The position numbers and the translations under genes were made by a program. Positions 1 to 12,100 of a stretch of DNA of 64,000 nt are shown one piece after another. Source of the DNA: Cladopsammia gracilis (taxonomy: Eukaryota; Cnidaria; Anthozoa; Scleractinia; Dendrophylliidae); NCBI GenBank assembly GCA_022457155.1, contig JAJGOT010000442.1, positions 62,001 through 126,000 of the forward strand, written 5' to 3'. The stretch's first letter is position 1; each line of letters opens with the position of its first letter. The notes below the pieces were generated by a model. The model was not told the DNA's origin and made no database searches. It was given only the letters and a program-made list of their open reading frames with translations.

Positions 1-360
1 TTTACTAATGTCGATATGCTGAATTTGATGCTGAGCTCTTTTCCCAATAAACTAAATATGTTTTTGTGCCATGTTAGCGTGATATTAGTCTATACTCTGA
101 GGTATCGTCCCATTTGGGCTAATCGTTTTATAAACATCTTCAACTGTCTCAATTCAAACACTCCTTGCTCGTCTCCAGTAGATAAGAGCACGTAAAAAAA
201 AAGCACCCGATCAGTTCTTTCGTGCTAAATACATTGACACTTAAATAATTAAAAGTGATCTTTTTTCAATTCAGTTGCAGAAGCTTGTGTAATTTAATCT
301 AGAGAACACGAAAACGTTAACGAACTAGAAAATTCATTTCAATTTTCCTCTTCATTGCAG

Positions 361-2251
361 AGGCTGTCCCAAAAGAGGCCGACACAGGTAATGTATTTAA
401 TTTGTCTTTTAGTTTGGTTGTATTTTCTTCATCAGCACTGATGAATGGTAATTAAGTTCAAGAGGCATTCGTTTATGATTGTTAAGGTAGTCGGCCTAAG
501 CAATTCTTTAATTGTTTTACAGATGACGACGAGAAGAAGAAGAGATTGGCAATAATTCTTGGATGTGTGTTTGGCTTTTTGCTTCTCGTCATAATAATCG
601 GGATATGTTGCTCATGTCGAAATAAGTAAGTCAGTTATAAAGCACAAGATTTTTGAAATATAACGAACCCTAACATAATTTAGTTAAGACTTCCAACAGA
701 ATAAACGTCCACTTTAAACTAACCTCCCGAGATAGCGAACCCCCTGATGCAATGAACCCTTGATATATCGGACCTACTACAGTACTACTGATAACAAACC
801 TTCCGATATAACGAACCCCCTGATATAACGAACCCCCTGATATAACGAACCTCCCGATATAACGAACCGCCCCCTGATACAACAAACCTCCCAATATAAC
901 AAACCTTCCGATATAACGAACCCCTTGATAACAAACCTCCCCGGATATAACGACCCCCCCTGATATAACGAACCTGCCGATAGCAACGAACCTGCTGATA
1001 TAACGACTCCTTAATAAAACGAACCTCCCGATATAACGAACCCCCTGACTCAACTAACCATCCGATATAACATGCAAACTCTCCGATATAACGAACCCCC
1101 CAGTAAAACGAACCTCCCGATATAACGAAACCCCTGATATAACGAACCTGTCGATAACAACGAACCCCCTGATATAACGAACCTCCCGATATAACGAACT
1201 CCCCAGCTGATACAACGAACCACTTGATATAAAAAACCTCCCATAAAACAAACCTACCGTATAACGAAGTTCCCATATTATAACGAAGCTTCCGATATAG
1301 CGAACCTTTCTTTGTGTTGCGGAGGTGACGGTTATCAAATGACATGAAACAAAAGATTCCAATGAAACTTCATACTAGATGACCATAGCAATGGTTTTCT
1401 TAACATAAAGAAACACTCTTGAAAATGGGTGGTCACTTACGGGAGCGGATGTACAATTGTAGTAGAGTAATTATTAACAGATATGGACCATTTATATGTT
1501 TGGATTTACATTGATAATTGTTTTTGGTGATACTAAAAAAAGACGGCGTTGTCCCATTAATTGCAGACGATACAAGGCAAATATGGAGGAACCAAATCAC
1601 ACAGTGAATTTGTCTTCTCGCTCTGTTCATTCTGATGTGTATTACCCTCCGGGTAAGGACGATAAAGAAAAGACCGGCTCGTATTCGATCAATCCTGATC
1701 CGGAATATGAGAACGCGAAGGAACGTCGGACCACTCAGACAAGTGGGGATTACGACTTCCCAGATCCCTACCCGCAGGGCGGGCAGCGAACAACCCACTA
1801 TGATAACCCGGGATTACAACAGGTACGGGATAAGAAATACGTTTTGTTGCGATGATAACCCTTTCACTCCTAGAATCAATTATGGAGTCCTGCAGTGTAT
1901 AGTTCTAACTTTTGAGTCTGTGGATGAAATCCTAAAGTGTGATCATTCATAAGAAAGCTATTGAGCAGTACTGTCCTGTGGTACTGTTTATTATGCTGTA
2001 CAAGGTGGTTCTAACTTTTGAGTCTGTGGATGAAATCCTAAAGTGTGACCATTCATAAGAAAGCTAATGAGCAGTACTTTCCTGTGGTGCTATTTATTAT
2101 GCTGCACAAAGTGGTTCTAAATTTTGTGTCTGTGAAGTGAGACCATTCAAATAAACTCAGCTGTTAAGCATTACTTTCCCGTACTTTTGTTTTGTTATCA
2201 ATATTTTACAAATTTCTTCTTTTCTTTTTTCACAGGACTCCGCCCTTTAAA
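361..2251 (+). CDS. Single-pass membrane protein, 3' exons (5' end outside window)
   Basis: Four exons join in frame with AG/GT borders: 361-387, 523-625, 1567-1822 and 2237-2251 (stop TAA). Exon 2 encodes a lysine-rich stop (DDEKKKR), a hydrophobic helix of about 22 residues and a Cys-rich juxtamembrane CCSCRNK, i.e. one transmembrane segment. Exon 3 is a polar cytoplasmic tail of about 85 residues, rich in Tyr, Pro, Ser and charged residues, including PEYENA, a YxN-type possible SH2-binding site. The last exon adds only DSAL, giving the S-x-L class-I PDZ-ligand pattern. The ectodomain lies upstream, so the family cannot be named; an adhesion or immune-type receptor is possible. An AATAAA at 2865-2870 fits as the polyadenylation signal. 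Splicing is confident, function is not. Confidence 0.7.
710..1310. repeat. 17-bp minisatellite (GATATAACGAACCYCCY) in an intron
   Basis: Dozens of degenerate 17-bp units alternate between GATATAACGAACCCCCT and GATATAACGAACCTCCC. Since 17 is not a multiple of 3, all frames stay open and give artefactual Ser-Leu-Tyr-rich ORFs on the minus strand. The array lies wholly in the intron 626-1566 of the membrane-protein gene. The unit resembles subterminal repeats of pogo/Tigger-type transposons (inference). Confidence 0.85.
1860..2170 (+). repeat. Dispersed 106-bp repeat array, long-unit type
   Basis: The phrase TTCTAACTTTTGAGTCTGTG recurs at 1903 and 2009, with a diverged copy at 2115, an exact 106-bp period. 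The leader is CTTTCACTCCTAGAATCAAT. It sits in the intron 1823-2236 of the membrane-protein gene. Relatives lie near 7.85, 9.55, 14.7, 17.4, 20.9, 30.9 and 50.5 kb. Confidence 0.85.
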
Positions 2252-2864
2252 CTGACTTCCTGGGGATCCATTTACTGTGCTAGCTGCTAGATATAGGAAT
2301 TAAACAGCGATTTCCTGTAAATTCATAGAGACTACAGGTATATAATCGGGTGAGGATCCACTTACGGTACTAGCTGTTAGATGTAGAAATTGAATAGCAA
2401 TTTCCCGTTAACTCGTCGGGGCTACGGGCGATTAGGTGCGTGTAAAGTCGTTTTCACTGCCGGCTGTTTATTATGAAGTTGTAAAAATAGTTCTAAGGTT
2501 CCTAAGGTTCCATTCACCTTGCTTAGCTGTCTGCTCGGTGTAGAAATTAAAAAAAAAGAAATACCTGTTAAGTCGTAGGAGCTACAGCTCAGAATCAGGT
2601 GTATGTAAAATTGTTTGTTAAATTACTGTGCGTTTAGACTTGTTGTAGTGGTAAGGGGGTTAGGGTGAGGTAAGGTGGACATTGTATGTCAATTATTTAG
2701 ATAGTTAGTTTACATGTCGCTGTCGCACCTTTAACAGCTGCCTTCGGACAGTATTTTCTGGTTGTTGTTAGTGAGGCGTTCGTTATACAGTGGTGCTCAG
2801 TTGTAGAGGTGATGAATCTTTTTCTCGAAGAGAAAAAAAAAGACAGTCCCTCCGCATTTTGTGG

Positions 2865-2870
2865 AATAAA
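2865..2870 (+). promoter_or_regulatory. Probable polyadenylation signal AATAAA
   Basis: AATAAA lies about 615 bp after the TAA of the plus-strand membrane-protein gene. It is the first good signal there; cleavage near 2885-2900 is inferred. Confidence 0.5.
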
Positions 2871-3560
2871 TATGATAACTCACGCCTCATGAAAATACCC
2901 CTTACTAATTGTTTTTGTAATACAAGAAATTAATAATGAACCCGCATTAATAATCCATTTTGTAAACCAGCGGTCTTGTTTTATTTTACTGAAGTAGTTT
3001 TGCGTTTAAACTAGATTAAAGTATCTAAATAGAGTCTCGGGGTTGAACAAGTAGAACAGGTTACGCAGTTGGGAGAACAGTTTTTTTTTCGCTTGGAACT
3101 CTGTTGCCAAGAGCTAACTGAGCCAACGGTTTTTGGTCAGAGGTTGCTTAGCAACGCTGTCATGCTCCTGGTATTAAGTGCACAAACAGCGCTCGGAAAA
3201 GTCTTGAATGTTCTTAATTCTCTATTGCTTTAAACGATTTCAACAATAACTTGCTTTTATATACATGCGTTTGTTTTGAAGTGCCATTGGCTTGCACATT
3301 ATTTGCTTATCTATGTTTTCTTTGTTTTCTAATCTGGTACCCAAATCTCCCACGGTCAGACGAAAGGGAGTGAGAACTGGGTAGGAGATAAGGTATTTTC
3401 TTTCAAGCATTACAATAGTTTTAACTTAATAGGAAACGAATCCAACATTGTATAGCCTCGGTTTGTTTTAGTTATAAATAAAACAAACACTAAAAACAAT
3501 CAGTTGTCGCTTCCCTAAATGATTATCCTTTCAATACCTGTCCGTGCGTGTTTCTATATT
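2871..3560. other. Intergenic sequence, no feature recognised
   Basis: AT-rich DNA with no credible ORF, no tandem repeat and no clear inverted repeat. It separates the end of the membrane-protein gene from the 241-bp satellite. Confidence 0.5.
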
Positions 3561-3569
3561 CAATTTGTT

Positions 3570-5330
3570 AATGAGCAAAAATTAGCCAGTTTTTTGGCTC
3601 ATTAACCATTTTCTACTGTTGCAATATTAATTCCCAAGCGTCCCTTGGGATTTGGCCGCTAAATGTGTGCGCGTTAGAGAGAGTGTGAGCTCGTAATCAT
3701 TCTGTGCAACTTTCAAGGCTACAGCCCTTGTAGAAGCAGAACACATACCCTCTGAATGTTGAAATAATAGAAATTAGTTAATGAGCAAAAATGAGCCACG
3801 TTTTTAAAAATCCATGAGGACACTTTTTAGCTCATTAACCATATCTTATTGTTTCAATATTCATGCGTTTATTTCCAAGCGTCCCTTGGGATTTGGCCGC
3901 TAAATGTGTGCGCGTTAGAAAGGGTGTGAGCTCGTGATCATTCTGCACAACTTTCAAGGCTACAGCCCTTGTAGAAGCGCAGCAAATTCCCTCTGAATAT
4001 TGAAACAATAGAAATTTGTTAATGAGCAAACATGAACCAGTTTTTCAAAAATCCAAGGAGACACTTTTTAGCTCATTAACTATTTTCTACTCTTGCAATA
4101 TCCATGCGTTTGTTCCCAAGCGTCCCTTAGGATTCGACTGCTAAATGTGTGCGCGTTAGAGTGTGAGCTCGCAATCATTCTGCACAACTTTCAAGGCAAA
4201 AGCCCTTGTAGAAGCAGAGCAAATCCCCTCTGAATATTGAAATAATAGAAATTATAATTAGTTAATGAGCAATAACGAGCCACTTTTTCAAAAATCCATG
4301 AGGACACTTTTTGGCTCATTAACCATATCTTATTTTTTCAATATTCATGCGTTTATTCCCAAGCGTCCCTTGGGAGTTGCTCACTACATGTATGCGCATT
4401 AGAAAGGGTGTGAGCTCGTGATTATTATGTGCACCTTTCACGGTAACAACCCTTCTAGAAGCGGAGCAAATCCCCTCTGAATATTGAAACAATAGAAATT
4501 TGTTAATGAGCAAAGATGAGCCAGTTTTTCAATAATCCAAGGGCACACTTTTCAGCTCATTAACCTTGTTCTATTGTTTCAATATTCATGCGTTTATTTT
4601 CAAGCGTCCCTTAGGATTTGACCGCTAAGTGTGTGCGCGATAGAAAGAGTGTGAGCTCGCGATCATTGTGTACAACTTTCAAGGCAACAGCCCTTGTAGA
4701 AGCGGAGCAAATCCCCTCTGAATATTGAAACAATAGAAATTTGTCAATGAGCAAAGATGAGCCAGTTTTTCAATAATCCAAGGGCACACTTTTCAGCTCA
4801 TTAACTTTGTTCTATTGTTTCAATATTCATGCGTTTATTTTCAAGCGTCCCTTGGTATTTGGCCGCTAAGTGTGTGCGCGTTAGGAAGAGTGTGAGCTCG
4901 TGATCATTCTGTGCAACTTACAAGGCTACAGCCCCTGTAGAAGCCGAACAAATCCCATCTGAATATTCTGAATATTAAAACAATAGAAATTTGTTAATGA
5001 GCAAAAATAGGCCAGTTTTTCAAAAATCCAACAGGACACCTTTTTTTAGCTCATTAACCTTTTTCTATTGTTTCAATATTCGTGCGTTTATTTCCAAGCG
5101 TCCCTTGGGATTTGGCCGCTAAATGTGTGCGCGTTAGAAAGGGTGTGAACTCGTGATCATTCTGTGCAACGTTCAAGGCAACAGCCCTTGTAGAAGCGGA
5201 GCAAATTCCCTCTGAATATTGAAACAATAGAAATTTGTTAATGAGCAAAAATGAGCCATTTTTTCAAAAATGCAAGTTATCATTTTTATTGTTTCAATAT
5301 TCATGTGTTTATTCCCAAGTAAGCATTAGT
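3570..5330. repeat. 241-bp satellite array, about 7 units
   Basis: The anchor GCGTCCCTTGG (with variants) occurs at 3638, 3879, 4120, 4363, 4604, 4845 and 5098, spacing 241, 241, 243, 241, 241 and 253 bp. Each monomer contains TTAATGAGCAAAAATGAGCC and, about 45 bp on, its near inverted complement GGCTCATTAACC, so each can form a stem. Short ORFs of about 64 codons recur on the minus strand because the monomer repeats; I see no coding function. Confidence 0.9.
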
Positions 5331-5423
5331 TAAACGTTAGACTTGGATTAGTCGGGTATTGTTCTATTTTAAATATTCATATGCGATTTTCTCTCGTTTC
5401 ATATAAGCTCTACGCACCTGCAG

Positions 5424-5618
5424 TAGCCCTTATCGTAGATGATTACGCCACGCCAACATATCACTAGTTTCTCGCTTTCTTGACCCTATAGTCTCGTTTT
5501 GATGTTAACGAGAACCTCTGACGACGATGAGCGTAAACATCAAAACGAGACTATAGGGTCAAGAAAGCGAGAAACCGCTGATATGTTGGCGTGGCGTACT
5601 CATCTACGATAAGGGCTA
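5424..5618. repeat. Near-perfect palindrome, 87-bp arms, 21-bp loop
   Basis: 5424-5510 is the inverted complement of 5532-5618 with only a few mismatches, including a shared core CTCGCTTTCTTGACCCTATA. It immediately follows the 241-bp satellite and could extrude as a cruciform. It may be a foldback transposon; no target duplication was identified. Confidence 0.85.
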
Positions 5619-6310
5619 TTTCCTCGGAAATCTTCATTTCATCGCGATATTAATGCATTAATATGAAAAATTAGAAATTGGTTAATGAGCTTGAAAGAAT
5701 CGTCATTATCTATTTCTGTTTTTCAAATATTTATTGGCGATTTTCTCTCGTTTCCTAAGAGCTCTAGCTGACACATGCTCGCCAAGTTTAAAACCGCCTA
5801 CAATTTGCCTGAGAATCTCCCTTTATCGAGATATTGATGCACGAATTGCTATGACAATTGAAATTGTTTAATGAGCTTGAAAGTGTCTTTGTCGATTTTT
5901 TGAAAACAGGTGCAAATGTACGCAAAAGCCAATTTTTGTTTTAATATTCATAGGCAATTTTGTTGCGTTCTACAAGAGCTCCAGCTTTGACACTTACGCG
6001 AAATATTCACACGCACGCACACATTCAAACGCACCTGCATAATGCCTGGAAATTCCGAAGGCTATGGAGGCGATTATGGGCCAGTGATGAAACTAGGGAC
6101 CGCGGAGGGGTAGGGGCTGGTAGGGCCGCGGCCCCACCACTTTTTTGCGCTCCCGCCCCCACTTTTTTTCGATTTTCAATGTGAAAAAATTATTTTCAAT
6201 TGTCAGCCCTCCCACTTTTCACCTTGCTCCGCGGTCCCTGGAAACTGTTTACAGACTGAGGGGAGGAGGGGGGGGGGGGGGGGGGGGGGTGTTCATGACA
6301 GCGCAATGAA
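5619..6310. repeat. Satellite relatives, GC-rich inverted repeat and a 22-G run
   Basis: 5620-6000 holds diverged monomers with the TTAATGAGC and CTCGTTTCCTAAGAGCTC themes of the neighbouring satellite and palindrome. At 6085-6245 the words GGGACCGCGG and CCGCGGTCCC face each other across about 140 bp, suggesting a small TIR element. 6268-6289 is a run of 22 G. The ORF over 5960-6184 follows repeat sequence and is not supported as a gene. Confidence 0.55.
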
Positions 6311-6529
6311 CACCAAACTTAGGTCAGATCTAAAATACCCTGACTACTACCAACCTGTTTGTGAAGTTGGGAAGGAAGGTTTCTTAAAAATATAAACAAG
6401 TCTGAATAAAATAAACTACTTTATTTTGAATCCGTGACATCTCTGTTGTATCAAAATTGAACTAGTTTTTGTATAATACTAAGTGTGCCTGTTACCAAGA
6501 AGCCTGATGAGTGCACAAAAACCATAACT

Positions 6530-6840
6530 GATGACAACGTTGATGACGATGAATGTGGAAGGAAGAAAGACAGTCAGTTAGTGAGGGTGATGATGATAAA
6601 AGTAATGATCAAAATGGTTATAAGAATTATGACGACGACGAAAATAGTGATTATGATAATGATGATGATGATTGTGATGTGATTGTGATACTGATGATGG
6701 TGACGATGACGATGATGGTGGTCGTGATGCTCATAATGATGTTGACGATGATTATTATTCAATATTGTTCCTCTAATTATTTGTGATAATGGTAATGATA
6801 ACAATGATGATAGCGATGATGACGAGGAAGAGACGGACAA
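6530..6840. repeat. Imperfect GAT/GAC microsatellite
   Basis: A long run of GATGATGAC-like triplets interrupted by GTG, AAT and TAT. It creates Asp/Met-rich plus-strand and Ser/Ile/His-rich minus-strand ORFs that I treat as artefacts. Confidence 0.85.
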
Positions 6841-7025
6841 TCACGAGTGCAACGTCGAGTTTTTCGAGGTATTTTTGGAAACGTGATAAAACACTCTTCC
6901 TTGTGTTTGATATATAACTTAAATAATTAGGATTAATTACAGTTACGACACATTTGCATCATCTTCTTAAGTAACTACATAAATAAAGAAATAATTTAAA
7001 ACTTGCTTGGCATGAGCGCAGTCAT

Positions 7026-7424
7026 CCTCGGAGACCCAGGGGCAGTTAAGGCCCGTTTACGTTGGCGATTTTTTATGCAATTTTTGTCGCGCACAAGTTG
7101 CACTTCAAATCGCGCGTGTAAACTAGCCGCGATTTTCGTGCGATTTGTTGCGCGATGTCACAGAGGTTTCGAACATGTTCGAAATCTGATGCAACTTGGC
7201 GGCGATTTTTGGGAAATCACAGCAAATGTCGCACCCGAATCGCACAGAAAATCGCCCCTAGTTTACACTTGCGACAAAAAATTCATTCATGGAGAGCGCG
7301 ACAAAAATCACATAAAAAATTGCATGCGAGGGAAGAGAGTGAATCTTTAACTTTACTCCCACTGATTTGTTTCGCCCTTTTCTACTCTCCCTTGTCCCGA
7401 CTTACTACCCCTGGGTCTCCGAGG
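7026..7424. mobile_element. 399-bp element with perfect 17-bp terminal inverted repeats
   Basis: CCTCGGAGACCCAGGGG at 7026-7042 is repeated as its exact complement at 7408-7424. The interior has diverged inverted words (GCGATTTTTTATGCAATTTT and CATAAAAAATTGCATGCG). No transposase remains. Target-site duplication not seen. Confidence 0.75.
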
Positions 7425-7839
7425 AAAGAGCACAGTCAGATCAACATCTTATTACCATATTATCACGCATCTAGTGACGAGAGTATAGATAATGATCACA
7501 TAGGGGATCTAACCGTCTAAATCGGCCCTTGTCGGCCTTAAAGGGGCAAGTCAAAACTGCATTTAACATTTACTAACTAGTGTCTTTGCTCATAAATGAA
7601 ATGGTTCTTAGAACGCGAAGAAAAAAAATCAAGTGATTCCTTGCAAGATGAAGAAACCATAAACAGTTTTCAGTGATTTTTCACACACATAATTATGTGA
7701 AGAACTTGAACAAATTCGGTCCTCTATAATTTAATTCTTCACAGCCTAGTAACACAAATATTAAAGCTTATACAATTTTCTCATTAAGAAAATATAAACA
7801 CATTCACAATGTTTTTAAATGGAGTTCTATAAGTTTTTA

Positions 7840-8120
7840 AATGAAAGCTCTTGAGCAGTACGTTCTTGTGGTGCTGTGTTTTATGCTGTACAAGTGGTTG
7901 TAACTTTTGAGTCTTCGCATGGATAAAATTCTAAAGTGTGACCATTCATATGAAAGCTACTGAGCAGTATTTTCCTGTGGTTCTGTTTATTATGCTGTAC
8001 AAAATGGTTCTAACTTTTGAGCTTGTGTATGAAATCCTGAAGTGTTACCATTCACATGAAAGCTATCTAGCTGTACCTTCTACATGGAACTGTTCATTTT
8101 GCATCATTTTAGAAAATAAT
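7840..8120 (+). repeat. Dispersed 106-bp repeat array, long-unit type
   Basis: About 2.5 units with the family words GTGACCATTCA, GAGCAGTA, TTTATTATGCTGTACAA and CTAACTTTTGAG. Same orientation as the 1.9-kb array. It lies downstream (3') of LMBR1. Confidence 0.8.
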
Positions 8121-9160
8121 TTTTAAGCATTTTTTCTTTCAACTTCGAGCCTGGTCACTTGGGAAGTAAGAGGTGCATCCATTACTACGGTTTCTTTTAG
8201 GTAAATTTAACACTGGTAATAGTTATTAGATACAAACCAATATAAACTATAAGCATGCCTTTCGTTATTTTAAAACAACGGAACAGCTATAAATATGTAT
8301 CATAGCATTTAAAGAAAGAATGTAAACGTTGTGCATATTACTTGATAACTTATAACTTTATGATCTCCGTAGAATTAATCTGCGCGTAAGGATGCTCAAC
8401 ATCCATCTAAGTCTTTTTTATTTAAAGAAGCAACGTTTGTTTCTCGTTTTAAACGTCTTTAGAGCTATTCCACTCTACCACACCCTTTCATGGTTGTTAT
8501 CAAAACAAACACTCAGTCCTATGTCTAGTTTGTCCCACTACACCAGACCAGGAATCGTGTCATCTAAACATCCTTCGGAAAGCATTTGCACTTAGTTTCA
8601 CAGCAAAGCTTGGATCTGGATGAATGTTAAATTGTCTTAACAACTGTTGCACATATCATAAATCAATAGATCATTGAGCAATTTCGATTATCTTCTTAAA
8701 AGTCCTATAGCAATCGCTAAACTTAGCAAAACTCAATACAACTTCGTGTATTACCTTGTAATACTTAAGGTGTACAAGAACCATCTTATGAGCTTTCACT
8801 TGGCTTGGAAAATTTGTCTTCAGACCGAAGACTTGTTTCAAATTTCATACAAAATCGACATATCTTGAACTTCATGTAGACATTCCTCATAATATCCTAG
8901 GACTTCAGGAATCGTCTGAGGGGCTTTCAAGTCTACAAGCCAAAAATTTTGTCGTGAATTTTAACCGCAATACTTTGTATAAGCGTGTAAACTCCACATG
9001 CCTCGTACCACTTTTAATAAAGCCAATCACCTCACCTAATAAGTTAAAACTTTTAAGACATATCTTGCCTGTAGCTTGAAAGGAATGAATTCATACAACG
9101 TCGTGAAGACTGACTGGTGTCCTTCCTTTCGTGGTATTTTCACCTAAGCTTACTACACCT
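8121..9160. other. 3' flank of LMBR1, no separate gene seen
   Basis: AT-rich DNA after the LMBR1 stop codon on the minus strand. It presumably includes the 3' UTR; a minus-strand AATAAA (plus TTTATT at 8417-8422) is one candidate polyadenylation signal. Short ORFs here have no recognisable content. Confidence 0.45.
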
Positions 9161-12100
9161 TCAAGCCGAAGCCTTAACCTTGGGCCTGAATCGCCTAAAG
9201 AACTGTACAGTCGGAACATGAACTTGTTCATACAAAGCGTTTCTCACGGAAGCAGTGAACTTGTTCACCAAACAGAATGCAGTCGATACTTCGAAGACTA
9301 AGTTATACAGGATCACAACCCGAAAGTTGCCGAGCCAATCCAGTCGACCAAACTCGCCCATCAAGTCAAACTTGGTAATTCCTGAAATGCAAGAGTCCGA
9401 TATATTAACTTCAAGAAAGAATCACTCACACATAACTGCATATTAATTATATCTACCTTTGGTGTCCAAAGGTGAGAAACTTTGCTCCATATTATCTCTC
9501 TTTGCCCAGGTGCTATAACCCATTGCCACAGTCAATTATCAAGACATGTACAAAGTTCTAACTTTTGAGTCTGTCGACGAAATCCTATGATGTGACCATT
9601 CAAATGAAACCTCTTTGGCAGTAGTTCGCGTGGTACCATTTGTTTTCAATTTTTTTGCAAAATAAAATTTGGGATTTTTCTTGAAGGTTGATTTTTGGCA
9701 CTTTTAAGAAAACCGCTGAATTGCTAAGAATACGTACCAAAATCTTGAGAAGGTACCCTAGATAGATAGACTTGTAGCATCAATTCAAGAGGGAGTAGTA
9801 ATGATTTTTTACGCTACTGAAGCTGGAATCAAATTACGGCTCTGTAAGGTCACTGGATTTGGCTCGTTGTGTACTCCGTTGTTTTGACAAAGGTACTACC
9901 CAAAAGTAAATACAAGTTGAAATCCACACCTTATACATACTTGCATCGACTTTTGATGAATTTCTATCAATTTGATTGAGCTCAATTTTACATGCAAGTT
10001 GTAGCGTGCATAACAAGCGCCAGATTAATAAAGGGCACGGGCGCTTTCGGACACGTCCTCCAGATAACTATGGTGCCTGGAACGCAGGCTACACAAGTCC
10101 ACGGTAGTTGATCAAAACACACAGTTAGCAGTTGCCTTTGAAGGCCAACTGCGTTGCGTAATCAACATGAATAAGTGTGGTGAGTAGGCAGTGTAGCCTC
10201 CGTAACAGATAGGGAATGGAGAGTGAGAGTATCCCCTCCATCTAAATTTAACTACCAGGCTGTTCACTTAGTATAGCTGTGGAATTAAATTAGTCAATCT
10301 CAACCGTTTCTTACCAAGCGTTCTGGACAGAACAGGTAAAGCTGAACTGAGGATCAACAGGACGATACAATTGGCGATAACCTAAATTTGAAAACAAAAC
10401 CAACAGACTAATTTATTTCAGGGAGCAAATCCAATTCAAATAGCTGCAGAGTGAATCTTTCAAGAAATATTCCACAATCGTGAGAATGCGAGGTCACTGG
10501 CTTACCTTTGTGGTGGTCGTTTCACGAACCACAGGACGCAGACGCGCAAAGTACGGAACGCTGTACAGGCCTACCAATGAAGCAATCATCAAATAACTTG
10601 AGAACGTTTATTAAGGAATATTACACCATTTTTGTTAGTTTGCGGGTTGTCACACAATGTTCTTTGGAGAAGAGTTAAATACAGCAAGATTATGTAATTA
10701 ACTTAGGGTGACTTGACACGATGGATTTCAATAATTATGGACAAGTTACCTGAAGAAATTAGTTAATTTGACATTTCACATCTGCGCAAATGGCTCATCC
10801 TTATTTTTCAGTACAGAGTGGGTGATTTGTTAAGCACAGCATCGGACATTTTGAAGTTTTTAGCAATGAAGGAACACAAAAAAACGAAGGAATTCGAAGC
10901 CAAAGAAAAGAGTATGTAACCAGGCTAAACAAAAATGTCATCAACCTGATGAAGGGCCAAGCCCGAAACGTCGTTGCTAGAAATTTACTTGACACTTTCT
11001 TAAAACATTTTATTTTATTTTTCAAATATGTTTATTTCTATTTCAAATTCTAAACAAAAATGTGCTCAAGAAATTTGTACGGTCAGAAAACGGGTAAGTT
11101 TATGAGCAAAAAGAAACAGAAATTCGCAGAAACCAGGTTAGTTTACGAAGTCCAGAGATGCTTGGGAAACTTAGAACTCAGTGGAAAACGAGACAAATTT
11201 CTCCTGGTAAATTGTACTCGTCTCGTCGGACAAGTGCTTTTGGAAATCCACTTGTCCGAGATCAAAGAGTACTCGTCTCAGACGAGCGGACGAGTGAAAG
11301 TTTTTGCCCTGCTTATGACAAACACAGGAGCCCTGAGTGTGGGAAGACTTTTCTCTTCTATGAAGATGATGATAATGCGCTCACGGGTATCACTTGTTCG
11401 TCTTCTTTTGTGTAACATGTTGGGCTTAAATACATGAATCTCCAAACACTGTGAATGGTTTGAGCCCAGAAGTATCACTGGTCTGTAGAGTCTGATCCTC
11501 TGGGTTAGTGAAGTTCTGAAAAGAATTGTTGTTGTTGTCTACAATGAATGACAGTAACATCAACAGAAATTGATGGCACAGATAATAATTATTGATCAAC
11601 TAAAGGCAGAAGTAGTGATGAGCCAAGAGTCTAGATCATATCTACTGATGCTTGGACATGTCATGCAGGCTGTGAGGGTTTACCCAGTAAAAAGGATACA
11701 ATATCAGGATTATTTCCAGAAGAGCACCAAACGTTCCCATCATTGAGGAAGACACCTTTCCCAACACCAACACCTATAAAAACATATAAGGACGACATAA
11801 GGCAACTTCAAAGACTCGTTGTTTTCTAAAAATCAAACACAAAATATGAATACCGTGGATTTTTTGGGAAGGGCTCCATGAACAAACAGCAAACTGAGGA
11901 CATTCAGGGCAACCATGGCCATGCAGCTGGTCTGAAGGACAACAACAACAAAACAATCTGTTGACTTATGCAAATACGTCCCTATAGCTGATAAGATTGA
12001 AAACTGTCCCAGGCTCTCAGATAGTGGAGGGGAGCGAAAAATGTTGGAGCGAACGAAGAAAAAATGAGTGGGGACTTTGTTTGCCCCCCACTGAGAGCCT

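Noticed and set aside
785..1362. Long repetitive minus-strand ORFs (Gly-Ser-Leu-Tyr...)
   Set aside because: Produced by a 17-bp minisatellite that leaves all frames open; located in an intron.
6485..6840. Asp-rich or His/Ile-rich ORFs, possible biomineralisation acidic protein
   Set aside because: A GAT microsatellite without splice signals, signal peptide or conserved start.
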